The position numbers were made by a program, and so were the translations under genes. A DNA stretch of 40,844 nt, from the NCBI GenBank assembly GCA_016926375.1, contig JAFGOR010000113.1:1-40844 (forward strand), given 5' to 3'. This document shows positions 14,669 to 23,121 of the stretch, piece by piece; positions within the stretch are counted from its first letter, which is position 1, and every line of letters begins with the position of its first letter. This DNA is from Bacteroidales bacterium (GTDB taxonomy: Bacteria > Bacteroidota > Bacteroidia > Bacteroidales > UBA10428). The notes beneath the pieces are model-generated. The model was given only the letters and a program-made list of their open reading frames with translations. It made no database searches and had not been told where the DNA came from.

Positions 14669-17476
14669 TTACGATTCCGCCTCACGCATCAGGTATTCAG
14701 TGAGGTTTATGTGATGGTCGAGCTTCAGTTTCTGCCGCAACCGGTAGCGCCCAATTTCAACTGCGCGGGGTGAAATGTTAAGCAGGTGGGCCATTTCCTT
14801 GGTGGTAAAGTTCATCCTGAGGTAAGAGCAAAGTCGTAAATCATTTGGGGTGAGTTTGTAGTATTTTTCTTTCAGTTTTCTAAAGAAGCCTTCCTGTGAT
14901 AATTTCAGGTTATTCATGGCATTTTTCCATTCTTCGGTTTGTGAATCGAGGCCGTTGCGGATGATCCGTTCCATTTCCCTGACAAATTTCACCGGGTATT
15001 TTGATGAGTCGGTCTTCAAGGCATCTATTTGTACCTGCAACTCTTTCAGAATTTCTGTTTTTCTGATCAGGAAGCGCATGGTCAGCATCAGCTCGTAACT
15101 CTTATGATCAAGCTCGCTTTCGAGTTTATTTTTGCTGATTTCATATTCCACCAGCCTCCGATGCCGGTCGAGCTCAAACCTGAAAAGCCGTGTTCCCAGC
15201 CATACCAGTAAAGCAGCGGTGGCCATGTAAATAATTCCGGCTACAATGCTCAGATACCAGGGGCGTCTGATGGTAAAAGCGGTTTCCGCAATATCGTAAC
15301 CGGTTGCTGTTTTTACCTGCAGATGATAATACCCATGATTCAGGTTCAGGTAGGTGAACTGATCATGTGTGGTTTGGTGCCATTCGTCTTCTATTTCAGG
15401 AATCCTGTAAAGAAAAACTTTGTCGTTGATGTCAAATCGAGCAGCATCGGAAATAAATACGGTGAGGTTATGTTGTCGGTTGGGAACCGAAGGTTGCACA
15501 TCTTCGTCGGGAGCTACCATGATATTTTTGTTTTGTCCGCTGAAAAGAATTCGGCTGATGACGGGCGTTCCGGGATGTGCCGACTCTATAAGCAGGTTGA
15601 GGTTGACTGTAGAGAATGCCTGCCGTGTAGGTATCAACATGGTGTTGCGGTCAAGGGCAATGATTTGTTGCTCGCGGCCTGGCAAACTGATATATTTTTG
15701 TTCGAATTCAGCAATTTTCCGGGCTTCAAAAGATCTGTTGATATCAAAAAGCGCCAGCCGGTCACCCATCATAAACCAGTAACTGCTCTTTTCGTGGTGA
15801 ATGATCCGGGTGGATGCTCGGTATTCCCCCAGGCTTCTCTCCGAAGTTTGCAGTAATTGAAACCTCCTGTTTTCATAATCGAAGGTGTAAATCGCTGCAG
15901 AGGTCATGAACAACAATTGATTATTAACCATAGCCATGCTGATTTTTTCAGAGGTATCGGCAATGGAATTGAAGTGCAACAAGCTCACCAGCGAATCCGC
16001 CTCTTCATTCAACTCGAGGCGATACAAGCCTTTTTGTGGATGAACTGCCCATACATAACCCAGGTAATCTATTTCGAGGTAGCGGGTGGGCTCATTAAAG
16101 CCTTTTACCCTGCCGTTATACTGCCAATCGCCCCGGCTGTCCTTTCTGAAACTCACTATACCTGTGTAAGTTCCTTGAAGTAGCATGGTGTTGTAGCCTG
16201 TAAAACAATAACCTCCTGTTACATTGCTAATTTTCTGTATGCTCCTGCCCTTAATAAGAAAGGTTCCTTCGTTATGTCCACATAGTAAGCGGTCGCCATA
16301 TTCAAATATCTTCCATACCTGGCCTTGTGCTCCGGGTATGATACCCAGGTTTTCAAAATGATACTGACCCTTCTCATGGTGGATATCGCATACAAACAGC
16401 CCATGGTTGGTGCCCAGGTAAAGCAGGTTGTCTTTTTTGACAGCTGAGTAAACAGTACCCAAAGTTCCGTTGACATCCGAGAAAAGCCGGAAAGGAGTTC
16501 CTGTATTGATGTAAGTGGCTCCTTCGTCCAGTCCCACCCACAATCCCTTACCCGAATCCATAAAAAGTGACAACACCGTGTTGTTATTCAAACCGTTGGT
16601 GTAATTGTATGTTTTAAGAATATTACCGCTGCCATCTGAAAAGATGAGTCCGTTCAGTATGGTTCCGAATACCAGAAGCGAATCATGAACAGCCAGGCCG
16701 GCGTTGCAATTATGATATTTCAGTAACTGCGACAAGTTGTTGTTCAGAGGCGTAAAATTGAATCCATCATATTGGAAAATGCCATTTCGATCGGTACAAA
16801 GCCAAAGATGATTTGCAGGCCGTTCAATCAGGGCATGCACTTTTGTGGCAGCAATGACCTGGCTTCCCGGAATAAAGGTAAACTCACTTCCGTTGAAACG
16901 GTAAAGGCCTTTGTCGATGGCCTGAACAATGAAGTCATTACCTGTTTTGAACAGGAACAATAGGGTGCCCGGTCCGGGTATAATCTGCACTCCTTTACTG
17001 CTAAAAGCATAAATGGAGGTAAACGACTGAAAATAGACAATCCCATCTTTTTCAAGAATATTCCAGATCTCATCATTCTTTAATACCTGTATGCCGCGGG
17101 CAAGCGAATGGTAAACCAGGCCTCCCTGATTGTTTTCCTCCCAGAAACCAAAATCTTCGAACGAACCGGTAAATATTGTTCCGGTTTTGTTTATATAAAC
17201 TGACCTGATACCTTGCTTAAAGGGCAGCGTGTATAACCTTGAACTGATACCGTTGTATTCAATAAGCCCTTCTGAATTGGCAAAGTAGATGAAACCGTTT
17301 ACAGGATTCTGGCTGATTTCCCAGTTCTGGTTTTCAACCGGCAGGTGATTCAGCAGGTATTGCCTAATAATATGTTCCTGGCTTACCGGCTGCGGGATAA
17401 CAGAAGAAATTACAGCTAACCATAAAAGAGCTGAAATGATAAAACGAAGATTTTCTTTGTGTTTGTTAAAAAGCAT
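14669..17476 (-). CDS. Membrane one-component regulator: beta-propeller sensor, Y_Y_Y domain, LuxR-type HTH
   Basis: About 935 residues from ATG 17476 (MLFNKHKENLRFIISALLWL, signal/anchor); a TTG at 17497 would add seven residues. The periplasmic part (about 30-660) has repeated propeller-like blades with two-component-regulator motifs (NGFIYFANSEGLIEYNG; KGLWVGLDEGATYIN; LLYLGTNHGLFVCD). It ends in a Y_Y_Y domain (about 670-738; DKVFLYRIPEIEDEWH ... LNLNHGYYHLQVKT). A membrane helix (about 743-765) and a coiled coil precede a cytoplasmic LuxR-like HTH (about 866-935; KLTPNDLRLCSYLRMNFTTK, then ISPRAVEIGRYRLRQKLKL). No kinase or receiver domain is present. It is the last gene after the SusC/D and GH genes and probably senses released oligosaccharide to control them; that is family-based inference. 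Confidence 0.88.
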   Translation of the reverse strand: MLFNKHKENLRFIISALLWLAVISSVIPQPVSQEHIIRQYLLNHLPVENQNWEISQNPVNGFIYFANSEGLIEYNGISSRLYTLPFKQGIRSVYINKTGTIFTGSFEDFGFWEENNQGGLVYHSLARGIQVLKNDEIWNILEKDGIVYFQSFTSIYAFSSKGVQIIPGPGTLLFLFKTGNDFIVQAIDKGLYRFNGSEFTFIPGSQVIAATKVHALIERPANHLWLCTDRNGIFQYDGFNFTPLNNNLSQLLKYHNCNAGLAVHDSLLVFGTILNGLIFSDGSGNILKTYNYTNGLNNNTVLSLFMDSGKGLWVGLDEGATYINTGTPFRLFSDVNGTLGTVYSAVKKDNLLYLGTNHGLFVCDIHHEKGQYHFENLGIIPGAQGQVWKIFEYGDRLLCGHNEGTFLIKGRSIQKISNVTGGYCFTGYNTMLLQGTYTGIVSFRKDSRGDWQYNGRVKGFNEPTRYLEIDYLGYVWAVHPQKGLYRLELNEEADSLVSLLHFNSIADTSEKISMAMVNNQLLFMTSAAIYTFDYENRRFQLLQTSERSLGEYRASTRIIHHEKSSYWFMMGDRLALFDINRSFEARKIAEFEQKYISLPGREQQIIALDRNTMLIPTRQAFSTVNLNLLIESAHPGTPVISRILFSGQNKNIMVAPDEDVQPSVPNRQHNLTVFISDAARFDINDKVFLYRIPEIEDEWHQTTHDQFTYLNLNHGYYHLQVKTATGYDIAETAFTIRRPWYLSIVAGIIYMATAALLVWLGTRLFRFELDRHRRLVEYEISKNKLESELDHKSYELMLTMRFLIRKTEILKELQVQIDALKTDSSKYPVKFVREMERIIRNGLDSQTEEWKNAMNNLKLSQEGFFRKLKEKYYKLTPNDLRLCSYLRMNFTTKEMAHLLNISPRAVEIGRYRLRQKLKLDHHINLTEYLMREAES

Positions 17477-17530
17477 ATGCCGGTTTTCCTTTGGCAAATC
17501 ACCAAGGTAAATGTATTAAAAAACCGGCAT
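17477..17530 (-). repeat. Inverted repeat spanning the GH gene end and the regulator start
   Basis: An 11-bp perfect inverted repeat: on the minus strand ATGCCGGTTTT (17530-17520, the last codons of the GH144-like gene) and AAAACCGGCAT (17487-17477, ending at the base before the regulator ATG). Between them a shorter bulged stem (CCTTGG/CCAAAGG) can also form. In read-through RNA the hairpin would put the regulator start codon at its base. Confidence 0.7.
17502..17509 (-). promoter_or_regulatory. Possible internal -7 box (TACCTTGG) for the regulator gene
   Basis: Minus-strand TACCTTGG, one mismatch to TAnnTTTG and identical to the box at 781, lies 25 bases before the regulator ATG. It is inside the loop of the inverted repeat, so a transcript starting here would lack the 5' arm. 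Confidence 0.3.
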
Positions 17531-18922
17531 TGAAGTTACATGTTCCCGGTACAAGGTTTCAGAATGTTCTTTGATTGTGAAACCCAGTTTAATAAGCCCA
17601 TTCTGAATTTCTGGAGCCGACATGAAGAGATTCCATAGTAAGGCGCTCCGGTAGTTTTCTATCATGACCACAATGGGCCCCTGGTCTATGGCCAGGTAGT
17701 GTTTTGGATACCAGTTATGATGTATGCTAAAACCATCATAAAACCCGTATATACCAAAAATACTGTCGCCCAGTACATAATAGAAGTGCTTCAGGGCTTT
17801 CATGGATTCTTCAGGTGTATAGGGCAGTGAAGACAGGGCGGCTGAAGGTGTAATTACGCCCAGGTCGGTATTTTCTCCCGGTGCGTGGGCTGCGTAACCT
17901 GCAGGTGAGTAACCTGCTGTCAGCCCCCAGCAGGAGGAGCTGTAGCCCTTATAATTCAATTTATTTTCTGCACACCATTGCCAGTTAATCAGGGTATGAT
18001 TGCGAACCAATTGAAAGTAATCAGCATATCGGTCGGTTAATCTGCGCGGGTCGAGACCCAGGTAGGAGTAATGCGACCAGAAGAGCGGTCCGCCATATTC
18101 CTCGGCATTATTGTATTTCAGAATCAGCGGATGTCCGTATTTTTCAGCTGATGATACCATTAGTCCGTTACGTGCCCATCCCTTATGGTAAGCTTCGGGC
18201 TTAACCGGATGGGTTGGCGATGAGGCGGCAAGTATATAAGTTATCAGGCATTCATTATAGCCTTCAATGGGGAAGTTCATTTCCCATCCGTAATTAGGCG
18301 ACCAATGCCAGTAGATTACACTTTCGCCTCCGCGGGTAAACCAATCCCATTCCACTTGGTGCCAAAGTTTGTCGATATCAGCACAAAGTGCTTTTTCTTT
18401 TTCATTGCCATTGGCAAAGTATTGTCTTGCTGTAAGCAATCCCTGAACAAGATATGCTGTTTCCACAATGTCGGCACCATTATCCTTTACGCTAAATGGT
18501 TTTACTCTGCCCGTTTCACCGTAAAGCCAGTGAGGCCATGCACCATGGAACCTGTCGGCTTGCCCGAGGAATTTTACAATTTGGGTGAGCCGCTCCAATC
18601 CTTGTTCCCGGGAAATAAATCTGCGTTCTATGCCCGTAAGCAGGGCCATTATGCCAAATCCGGTACCCCCGGTGGTCACCACATTCCTGTCGTTTTGGGG
18701 ATATTTGCCATCAACATGGTACCTTTCGCGGGCCATTCCCGAAACCGGTTCTGCTCCATCCCAGAAATACTGAAAAGTGCGGTACTGGGTAAGAGTAAGC
18801 AGGGAGTCATCAGTGAGCTTTTCCCTGACCAACTCAAGGTTTGCAGGATGGTTCCGGCAGCCGGTAAAAACGACAGCTGTAAGTAATATCCAAATAGGTA
18901 CTATTATGCGGTTACTTTTCAT
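17516..18922 (-). CDS. GH144/glucoamylase-like lipoprotein, second copy
   Basis: 468 residues from ATG 18922 (MKSNRIIVPIWILLTAVVFT then Cys, a lipoprotein signal); the frame extends to 18994 but would overlap the upstream gene. The catalytic domain (about 40-450) is the alpha/alpha-barrel Glycoamylase family (PF10091), which includes GH144 endo-beta-1,2-glucanases: LLTLTQYRTFQYFWDGAEPV, TGGTGFGIMALLTGIERRFI, RFHGAWPHWLYGETG, IYWHWSPNYGWEMNFPIEGY, DLGVITPSAALSSLPYTPEE. It lacks the N-terminal immunoglobulin-like domain of the first copy. The start is 5 bases after the upstream stop, so both are in one transcript. Probable role: surface or periplasmic cleavage of a beta-1,2-glucan to oligosaccharides; the substrate is inferred from the family and could differ. 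Confidence 0.82.
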   Translation of the reverse strand: MKSNRIIVPIWILLTAVVFTGCRNHPANLELVREKLTDDSLLTLTQYRTFQYFWDGAEPVSGMARERYHVDGKYPQNDRNVVTTGGTGFGIMALLTGIERRFISREQGLERLTQIVKFLGQADRFHGAWPHWLYGETGRVKPFSVKDNGADIVETAYLVQGLLTARQYFANGNEKEKALCADIDKLWHQVEWDWFTRGGESVIYWHWSPNYGWEMNFPIEGYNECLITYILAASSPTHPVKPEAYHKGWARNGLMVSSAEKYGHPLILKYNNAEEYGGPLFWSHYSYLGLDPRRLTDRYADYFQLVRNHTLINWQWCAENKLNYKGYSSSCWGLTAGYSPAGYAAHAPGENTDLGVITPSAALSSLPYTPEESMKALKHFYYVLGDSIFGIYGFYDGFSIHHNWYPKHYLAIDQGPIVVMIENYRSALLWNLFMSAPEIQNGLIKLGFTIKEHSETLYREHVTSMPVF

Positions 18923-18927
18923 GGCGC

Positions 18928-20586
18928 TTAGTAAGTAAATCCAAGTAAGGTTAAGCCGCTCCTGATGTCGTGGTTGGTCATGAAAAGATTCCACAGCAGC
19001 CCGGTACGGTAATTTTCAATCATGCAAACAATGGGGCCCTGGTCAATAGCAATGTACGACGAGGCAAACCATTGGTCCTTCAGGCTGAAAGCATCATAAA
19101 AGCCATATTGGCCCCACAGCCTGTCTCCCAATACGTAATAAAAGAATTTCAATGCATCCATGCCTGCCTCGGGAACATAGGGAATTGATGCTATTGCTGC
19201 TGTGGGTGCAATTACGCCCAGGTCGTTGGTTGGAGAGCTGGCGCTATAACTGTTGGGAATATCACTGGCAGTGAGGCCCCAGCAATCGCTGTCGTAGTAA
19301 GGATAATTCCGGGGGTTAGCTTTACAGTATTCATAATTGACACGGGCATGCGCCACATTCTGTTGCCAGTAACTCGCATACTGGTCGTTCAGGTTGCGTG
19401 GATCGAGCCCGAGAAATGAGTAATGTGCAAAGAACATAGGCCCTCCGTAGTTTTCACCAAGCGGCAGGGCAATACCATAAAAGCTGTTCCCGTTAACCAT
19501 CGGATACATACCGTTGCGGGCCCATCCCTGGTCATAAACAGCCCTGGGAACAGCATGCGTTGGTGATGACGCTGCCAGTATATAAACCATCAGCGCTTCA
19601 TTCCATCCCTGCACCGGCATGTTTATTTCCCATCCGTATCCGGGCGACCAATGCCAGAACAACTTGTTTTGTCCTTCATTTCGATACCAGTCCCACTCAA
19701 CAGCTTCCCAGAGTTTTTGAATGGTGTCGCAAAGTGCTGTTTCTTCAGCCGATCCGCTGTTGAAGTATTGTTTTGCAGTAAGCAAGCCCTGCATCAGGAA
19801 TGCTGTTTCCACCAGGTCGCCTCCATTATCTTTTGTGCTGAAAGGAATGACTTTCCCCGTTGAACCATTCATCCAATGGGGAAAGGCTCCATGAAACCTG
19901 TCTGTTGAGGGTTTGGTAAGAAAATTTACCAGGGTGGTCAGCCGTTCCAATCCCTGTTGCCTTGAGATAAAACCACGCTCAATGCCAACGACAACAGCCA
20001 TCATACCGAACCCACTCCCACCTGAGGTGACTATGTCGCCTGACCCAAATCGTTCCCGTGCCAACCCTGATATCGGGTGACCATGAATCCAGAAATAATC
20101 AAATGTTTTACGTTGAACCAATGTGAGCAGTGAATCGTCGGTGATTTCCGGAAATTTGGGAGTTTCGTCGAGCGAAGTGCTGAAGATAAAAGAATAGCTT
20201 TCATTAATTCTTCCGCCCAGGTTATTGCCCTGGTCGAGCAGCAGGCGATAAGTAGTAAGACTTTCCAGCGGTATGGGCAGCTTCAGGTAAAGGTTCTGTC
20301 TGTCATCACTGAAATGGTGGATATAACTGGTATCGATGCCGCCGGTAATAAAAAGTTTTTTTCTGATAAATTGGGTGGTATCCACCCTGTTCTGAAATTT
20401 AATCCTGATATCTACCTTGTTGAAATCAATGCCTGCGACGCTCCCGTTGTTCGCCACAGCGATATTGTTGATCCAAAGGGAATCAACAAAAATTTCCCGG
20501 CCGATTTCTTCTTCGGGCTCTTTATTGCAGGCAATGACCAATGCCAGCAAGGGCAAAAATATTTTAAAACAGATGCTGGTATTCAT
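18928..20586 (-). CDS. GH144/glucoamylase-like lipoprotein with N-terminal Ig-like domain, first copy
   Basis: 552 residues from ATG 20586 (MNTSICFKIFLPLLALVIAC, lipoprotein signal); an upstream in-frame start at 20607 would add seven residues. Residues about 25-145 form a beta-sandwich of the bacterial Ig-like (Big_5) kind (VDIRIKFQNRVDTTQFIRKK ... TTYRLLLDQGNNLGGRINES). Residues about 150-545 are the same Glycoamylase/GH144 domain as the next gene: LLTLVQRKTFDYFWIHGHPI, TSGGSGFGMMAVVVGIERGF, RFHGAFPHWMNGSTG, LFWHWSPGYGWEINMPVQGW, DLGVIAPTAAIASIPYVPEA. The two copies are clearly paralogous. The Ig-like domain could anchor or orient the enzyme at the surface, while the shorter copy works nearer the membrane. 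Expression follows a hairpin after the LamG gene. Confidence 0.82.
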   Translation of the reverse strand: MNTSICFKIFLPLLALVIACNKEPEEEIGREIFVDSLWINNIAVANNGSVAGIDFNKVDIRIKFQNRVDTTQFIRKKLFITGGIDTSYIHHFSDDRQNLYLKLPIPLESLTTYRLLLDQGNNLGGRINESYSFIFSTSLDETPKFPEITDDSLLTLVQRKTFDYFWIHGHPISGLARERFGSGDIVTSGGSGFGMMAVVVGIERGFISRQQGLERLTTLVNFLTKPSTDRFHGAFPHWMNGSTGKVIPFSTKDNGGDLVETAFLMQGLLTAKQYFNSGSAEETALCDTIQKLWEAVEWDWYRNEGQNKLFWHWSPGYGWEINMPVQGWNEALMVYILAASSPTHAVPRAVYDQGWARNGMYPMVNGNSFYGIALPLGENYGGPMFFAHYSFLGLDPRNLNDQYASYWQQNVAHARVNYEYCKANPRNYPYYDSDCWGLTASDIPNSYSASSPTNDLGVIAPTAAIASIPYVPEAGMDALKFFYYVLGDRLWGQYGFYDAFSLKDQWFASSYIAIDQGPIVCMIENYRTGLLWNLFMTNHDIRSGLTLLGFTY

Positions 20587-20645
20587 CGTATTCAGTCTAA
20601 AAACCAAGTCAAATTTTATCTAATTGAATGTCAGTAGTGTAAAAT

Positions 20646-20679
20646 GTGGCTGGTTTTCAGTTTTCTTCAAACCAGCCAC
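20646..20679 (-). terminator. Strong intercistronic hairpin after the LamG gene
   Basis: GTGGCTGGTTT (20646-20656) and AAACCAGCCAC (20669-20679) are perfect 11-bp arms with a 12-base loop, starting 22 bases after the LamG stop on the minus strand. The minus-strand tail (ATTTTACAC) is only weakly T-rich, so partial termination or an mRNA-stabilising hairpin is likelier than full termination. Confidence 0.65.
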
Positions 20680-20700
20680 TTGCAAAGCACTGAACCCCAA

Positions 20701-21582
20701 CTATTCAATCTGAGTTACTTCGGCTTCATAAAGATCCATGATTTCATCAGCAGTTAACGCTTTTTTGTAAATCCTGAACTCATCAACCATGCCACGGTAA
20801 TAAGTCATCCATCCCTCGGGTGTTCCTGCAACCTGTTGAGGCCATGCGCCGAAATGGATCTTGGTCATATCCTGTCCCAGTTTGATGGGGCCAAGGAGAG
20901 GTTGATCGCTTCCGTCTCCCGGATCAGGACCGGCATAACGAATCGAAGTAAGCACCAGGGTGCCGTTGGCATAGAATTCCATGGCAGATGTGGTTTTGTT
21001 GTAAACGGCAACCACATGGTACCACATGTCATTCAGGAATTTTGAGCTTTGCCTGCGGATGTCCTGTCCCTTCCAGTCGGGGGATTCACTGTCATACAGG
21101 AAAAACTTCATATCAACAGAATCTCCTTCAGGCTGACTTTCCTGCATCAGTGTGAGCGTACCCATAAAGCCATCTCCACCGTTAACAGCAAAAATCTTAG
21201 CTGCACCACTGGTGGTATTGGGAGTTTTAATCCAGCATGCCAGGGTGAATTCGTCCAGCGTTTTCAAAGCAGTTCCTGCAGCAACATTGTATTCGAAGTA
21301 GGCTTCAGTGGTACTGCCCTGGTAGGCATTCCCTCTCCGGCCTGCCGCAATTGTTGCAGCGCCCACCTTCTGGCTGAACGTAATGGTGTTGTTGGCATAT
21401 TGCACAGCCTCACCCTCGGTTTCAAAGGGGAAATAGGCAATCAGGCTGGAAGTTGCAATGGTATTGGGATCAATTTTCCCGTCATCTTCATCATCATCGT
21501 CTTTTGAGCACGATGTCATCAGTAAGCCGCTCAGAACAAGAGTTCCAAACAGTACTCCAAATAGGCCAAATTTGTTTTTCAT
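20701..21582 (-). CDS. LamG (concanavalin A-like) lipoprotein, probable surface glycan-binding protein
   Basis: 293 residues. Lipoprotein signal (VLSGLLMTSC), then an acidic SKDDDDEDDG stretch, an export signal often seen on surface-exposed Bacteroidota lipoproteins. Residues about 45-290 form a LamG/concanavalin A-like jelly roll: LIAYFPFETEGEAVQYANN, EFTLACWIKTPNTTSGA, MWYHVVAVYNKTTSAMEFYA and the terminal VDEFRIYKKALTADEIMDLY. No catalytic GH16 ExDxxE motif is visible, so binding rather than cleavage is expected. It follows SusD by 37 bases, the usual slot for a surface glycan-binding protein of a polysaccharide utilisation locus. Confidence 0.85.
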   Translation of the reverse strand: MKNKFGLFGVLFGTLVLSGLLMTSCSKDDDDEDDGKIDPNTIATSSLIAYFPFETEGEAVQYANNTITFSQKVGAATIAAGRRGNAYQGSTTEAYFEYNVAAGTALKTLDEFTLACWIKTPNTTSGAAKIFAVNGGDGFMGTLTLMQESQPEGDSVDMKFFLYDSESPDWKGQDIRRQSSKFLNDMWYHVVAVYNKTTSAMEFYANGTLVLTSIRYAGPDPGDGSDQPLLGPIKLGQDMTKIHFGAWPQQVAGTPEGWMTYYRGMVDEFRIYKKALTADEIMDLYEAEVTQIE

Positions 21583-21619
21583 AATTGATATAGATTAATT
21601 AAACATTGAATTTGATAGA

Positions 21620-23104
21620 TCAGTATCCGATATTTTGTAAAAGATTTGGATTCAGTTGACGTTGAGCGGCAGGTATTGGATATACCTCGTGTTTGCCAAT
21701 GGTAAATCCCTTATCGGCAAGTGCAGAAGCCGCATTCCCGGTACGAATCAGATCGAAGAACCGGTCTTCTTCCAGGGCCAGTTCGGCACGCCGCTCATCC
21801 CAGATATCCTGGAGTGTTGTACCACTCATGATTTCAAGCCCGGCCCGGTCTCTTACCAGGTTCAGGGCATCATCTGCCGACAATCCGGATTGGGTGGTGT
21901 AAGTTGCACCCTGAACTTTTGCTTCTGCATACATCAACAATACATCCGAATAGCGCAGGATGCGAACATTGTGTTCAAATCCGTATCCGTTGTAGTTCCA
22001 AATGTTATAAGACGATGGAGTATATACCTTTCCGTTATAAACCGGGTTTACACAACCCGAACGGATGCTGTCGCCTTCGGGTGTTTTCGTTCCCCGGTAT
22101 AACAATGTGGTTGCCGGCCTGATCACCTCACCGCGGGCAGTATAGAAGTCAATCAGGTTCTGGCTGGGTGTACAGAAGCCCCATCCCTGCATGTTGCTGG
22201 GATAGTTGCCGCGTGGCCCCTGAACATAGGCGTATTCCATGAAGGTTTGATCACCAATGGTGTTTCCCAGCGTGGAGCTTTGGATTTCAAAGAGCGACTC
22301 CCTGCTGTTTTCGCCGTCTATACTGAAAACTTCGCGGAAATCAGCGAGCAGTTCATAATTGCCGGAAGCGATGATTTTGTCGGTAAGCGAAGCCACCGAA
22401 TCCCATTCTTCCTGGTACATATGAACCTTGGCCTTCAATGCCATGGCAGTATATCGGTTAATTCGACCGGCCCACTCGCGGGAATACTTTGCCGGTAGCA
22501 CCTGAATGGCCTCCAACAGGTCTTTTTCAATAAAAGCATAAAGCTGCGGAGTGGCAGACTGGCTTACTGCTGACAGTTGTTCTGCCGTAAGCAGCGTGTC
22601 AATAACCGGAACTTTGCCGAACAGCCGGGTGAGGTTAAAGTAGGCGTATGCTCTGATGGTTTTGGCTTCACCCTGGCACTGACGGGCATAAAGCTTATTT
22701 GCACTGTTCTGCATGGCAGCTTCAAACAGGGGCATTTGATGAATGCTGTAATTGGCGCTACTTACAATGTCGTAGTAGCCCTTCCACAAATCATTAATCA
22801 GCCCGTTATCAGCCTCATAAGTTAAGTTATCAAACTCCAGCATGGGCGGGTTGTCTTCGGCGGAGCTTCCTTTATCGGCATTGTCGGAGGCTATTTCAAA
22901 AGCACCAATGTAGGGGAAAACATGAGCGCCATATGACCTGAGGCTGGCATATGCAGCACTTACCGATAGGAATATGTTTTCCGGCTTGGTATAATCAATA
23001 CCGATGGTAGGAACAGTACCTTCAGGCCGGGTGTTGAGCTCTTCCTCACAACCTGAAAGCAGTAAGGCCAAACAGGCGGTATATAATATGCTGAGCACTT
23101 TCAT
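21620..23104 (-). CDS. SusD/RagB-family nutrient-binding lipoprotein
   Basis: 494 residues. Lipoprotein signal (LYTACLALLLSGC), then EEELNTRPEGTVP. Family hallmarks: TYEADNGLINDLWKGYYDIV with SSANYSIHQMPLF (SusD-like N-terminal TPR region), KTIRAYAYFNLTRLFGKVPV (about 160-180), YSDVLLMYAEAKVQGATY, and near the end WDERRAELALEEDRFFDLIR with the usual terminal YPIPAAQRQLNPNLLQN. The protein caps the SusC channel at the cell surface and binds oligosaccharides for uptake. It starts 17 bases after SusC and is the second gene of the utilisation locus. Confidence 0.95.
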   Translation of the reverse strand: MKVLSILYTACLALLLSGCEEELNTRPEGTVPTIGIDYTKPENIFLSVSAAYASLRSYGAHVFPYIGAFEIASDNADKGSSAEDNPPMLEFDNLTYEADNGLINDLWKGYYDIVSSANYSIHQMPLFEAAMQNSANKLYARQCQGEAKTIRAYAYFNLTRLFGKVPVIDTLLTAEQLSAVSQSATPQLYAFIEKDLLEAIQVLPAKYSREWAGRINRYTAMALKAKVHMYQEEWDSVASLTDKIIASGNYELLADFREVFSIDGENSRESLFEIQSSTLGNTIGDQTFMEYAYVQGPRGNYPSNMQGWGFCTPSQNLIDFYTARGEVIRPATTLLYRGTKTPEGDSIRSGCVNPVYNGKVYTPSSYNIWNYNGYGFEHNVRILRYSDVLLMYAEAKVQGATYTTQSGLSADDALNLVRDRAGLEIMSGTTLQDIWDERRAELALEEDRFFDLIRTGNAASALADKGFTIGKHEVYPIPAAQRQLNPNLLQNIGY

Positions 23105-23121
23105 AAGGTTAAGTTTTGAGG

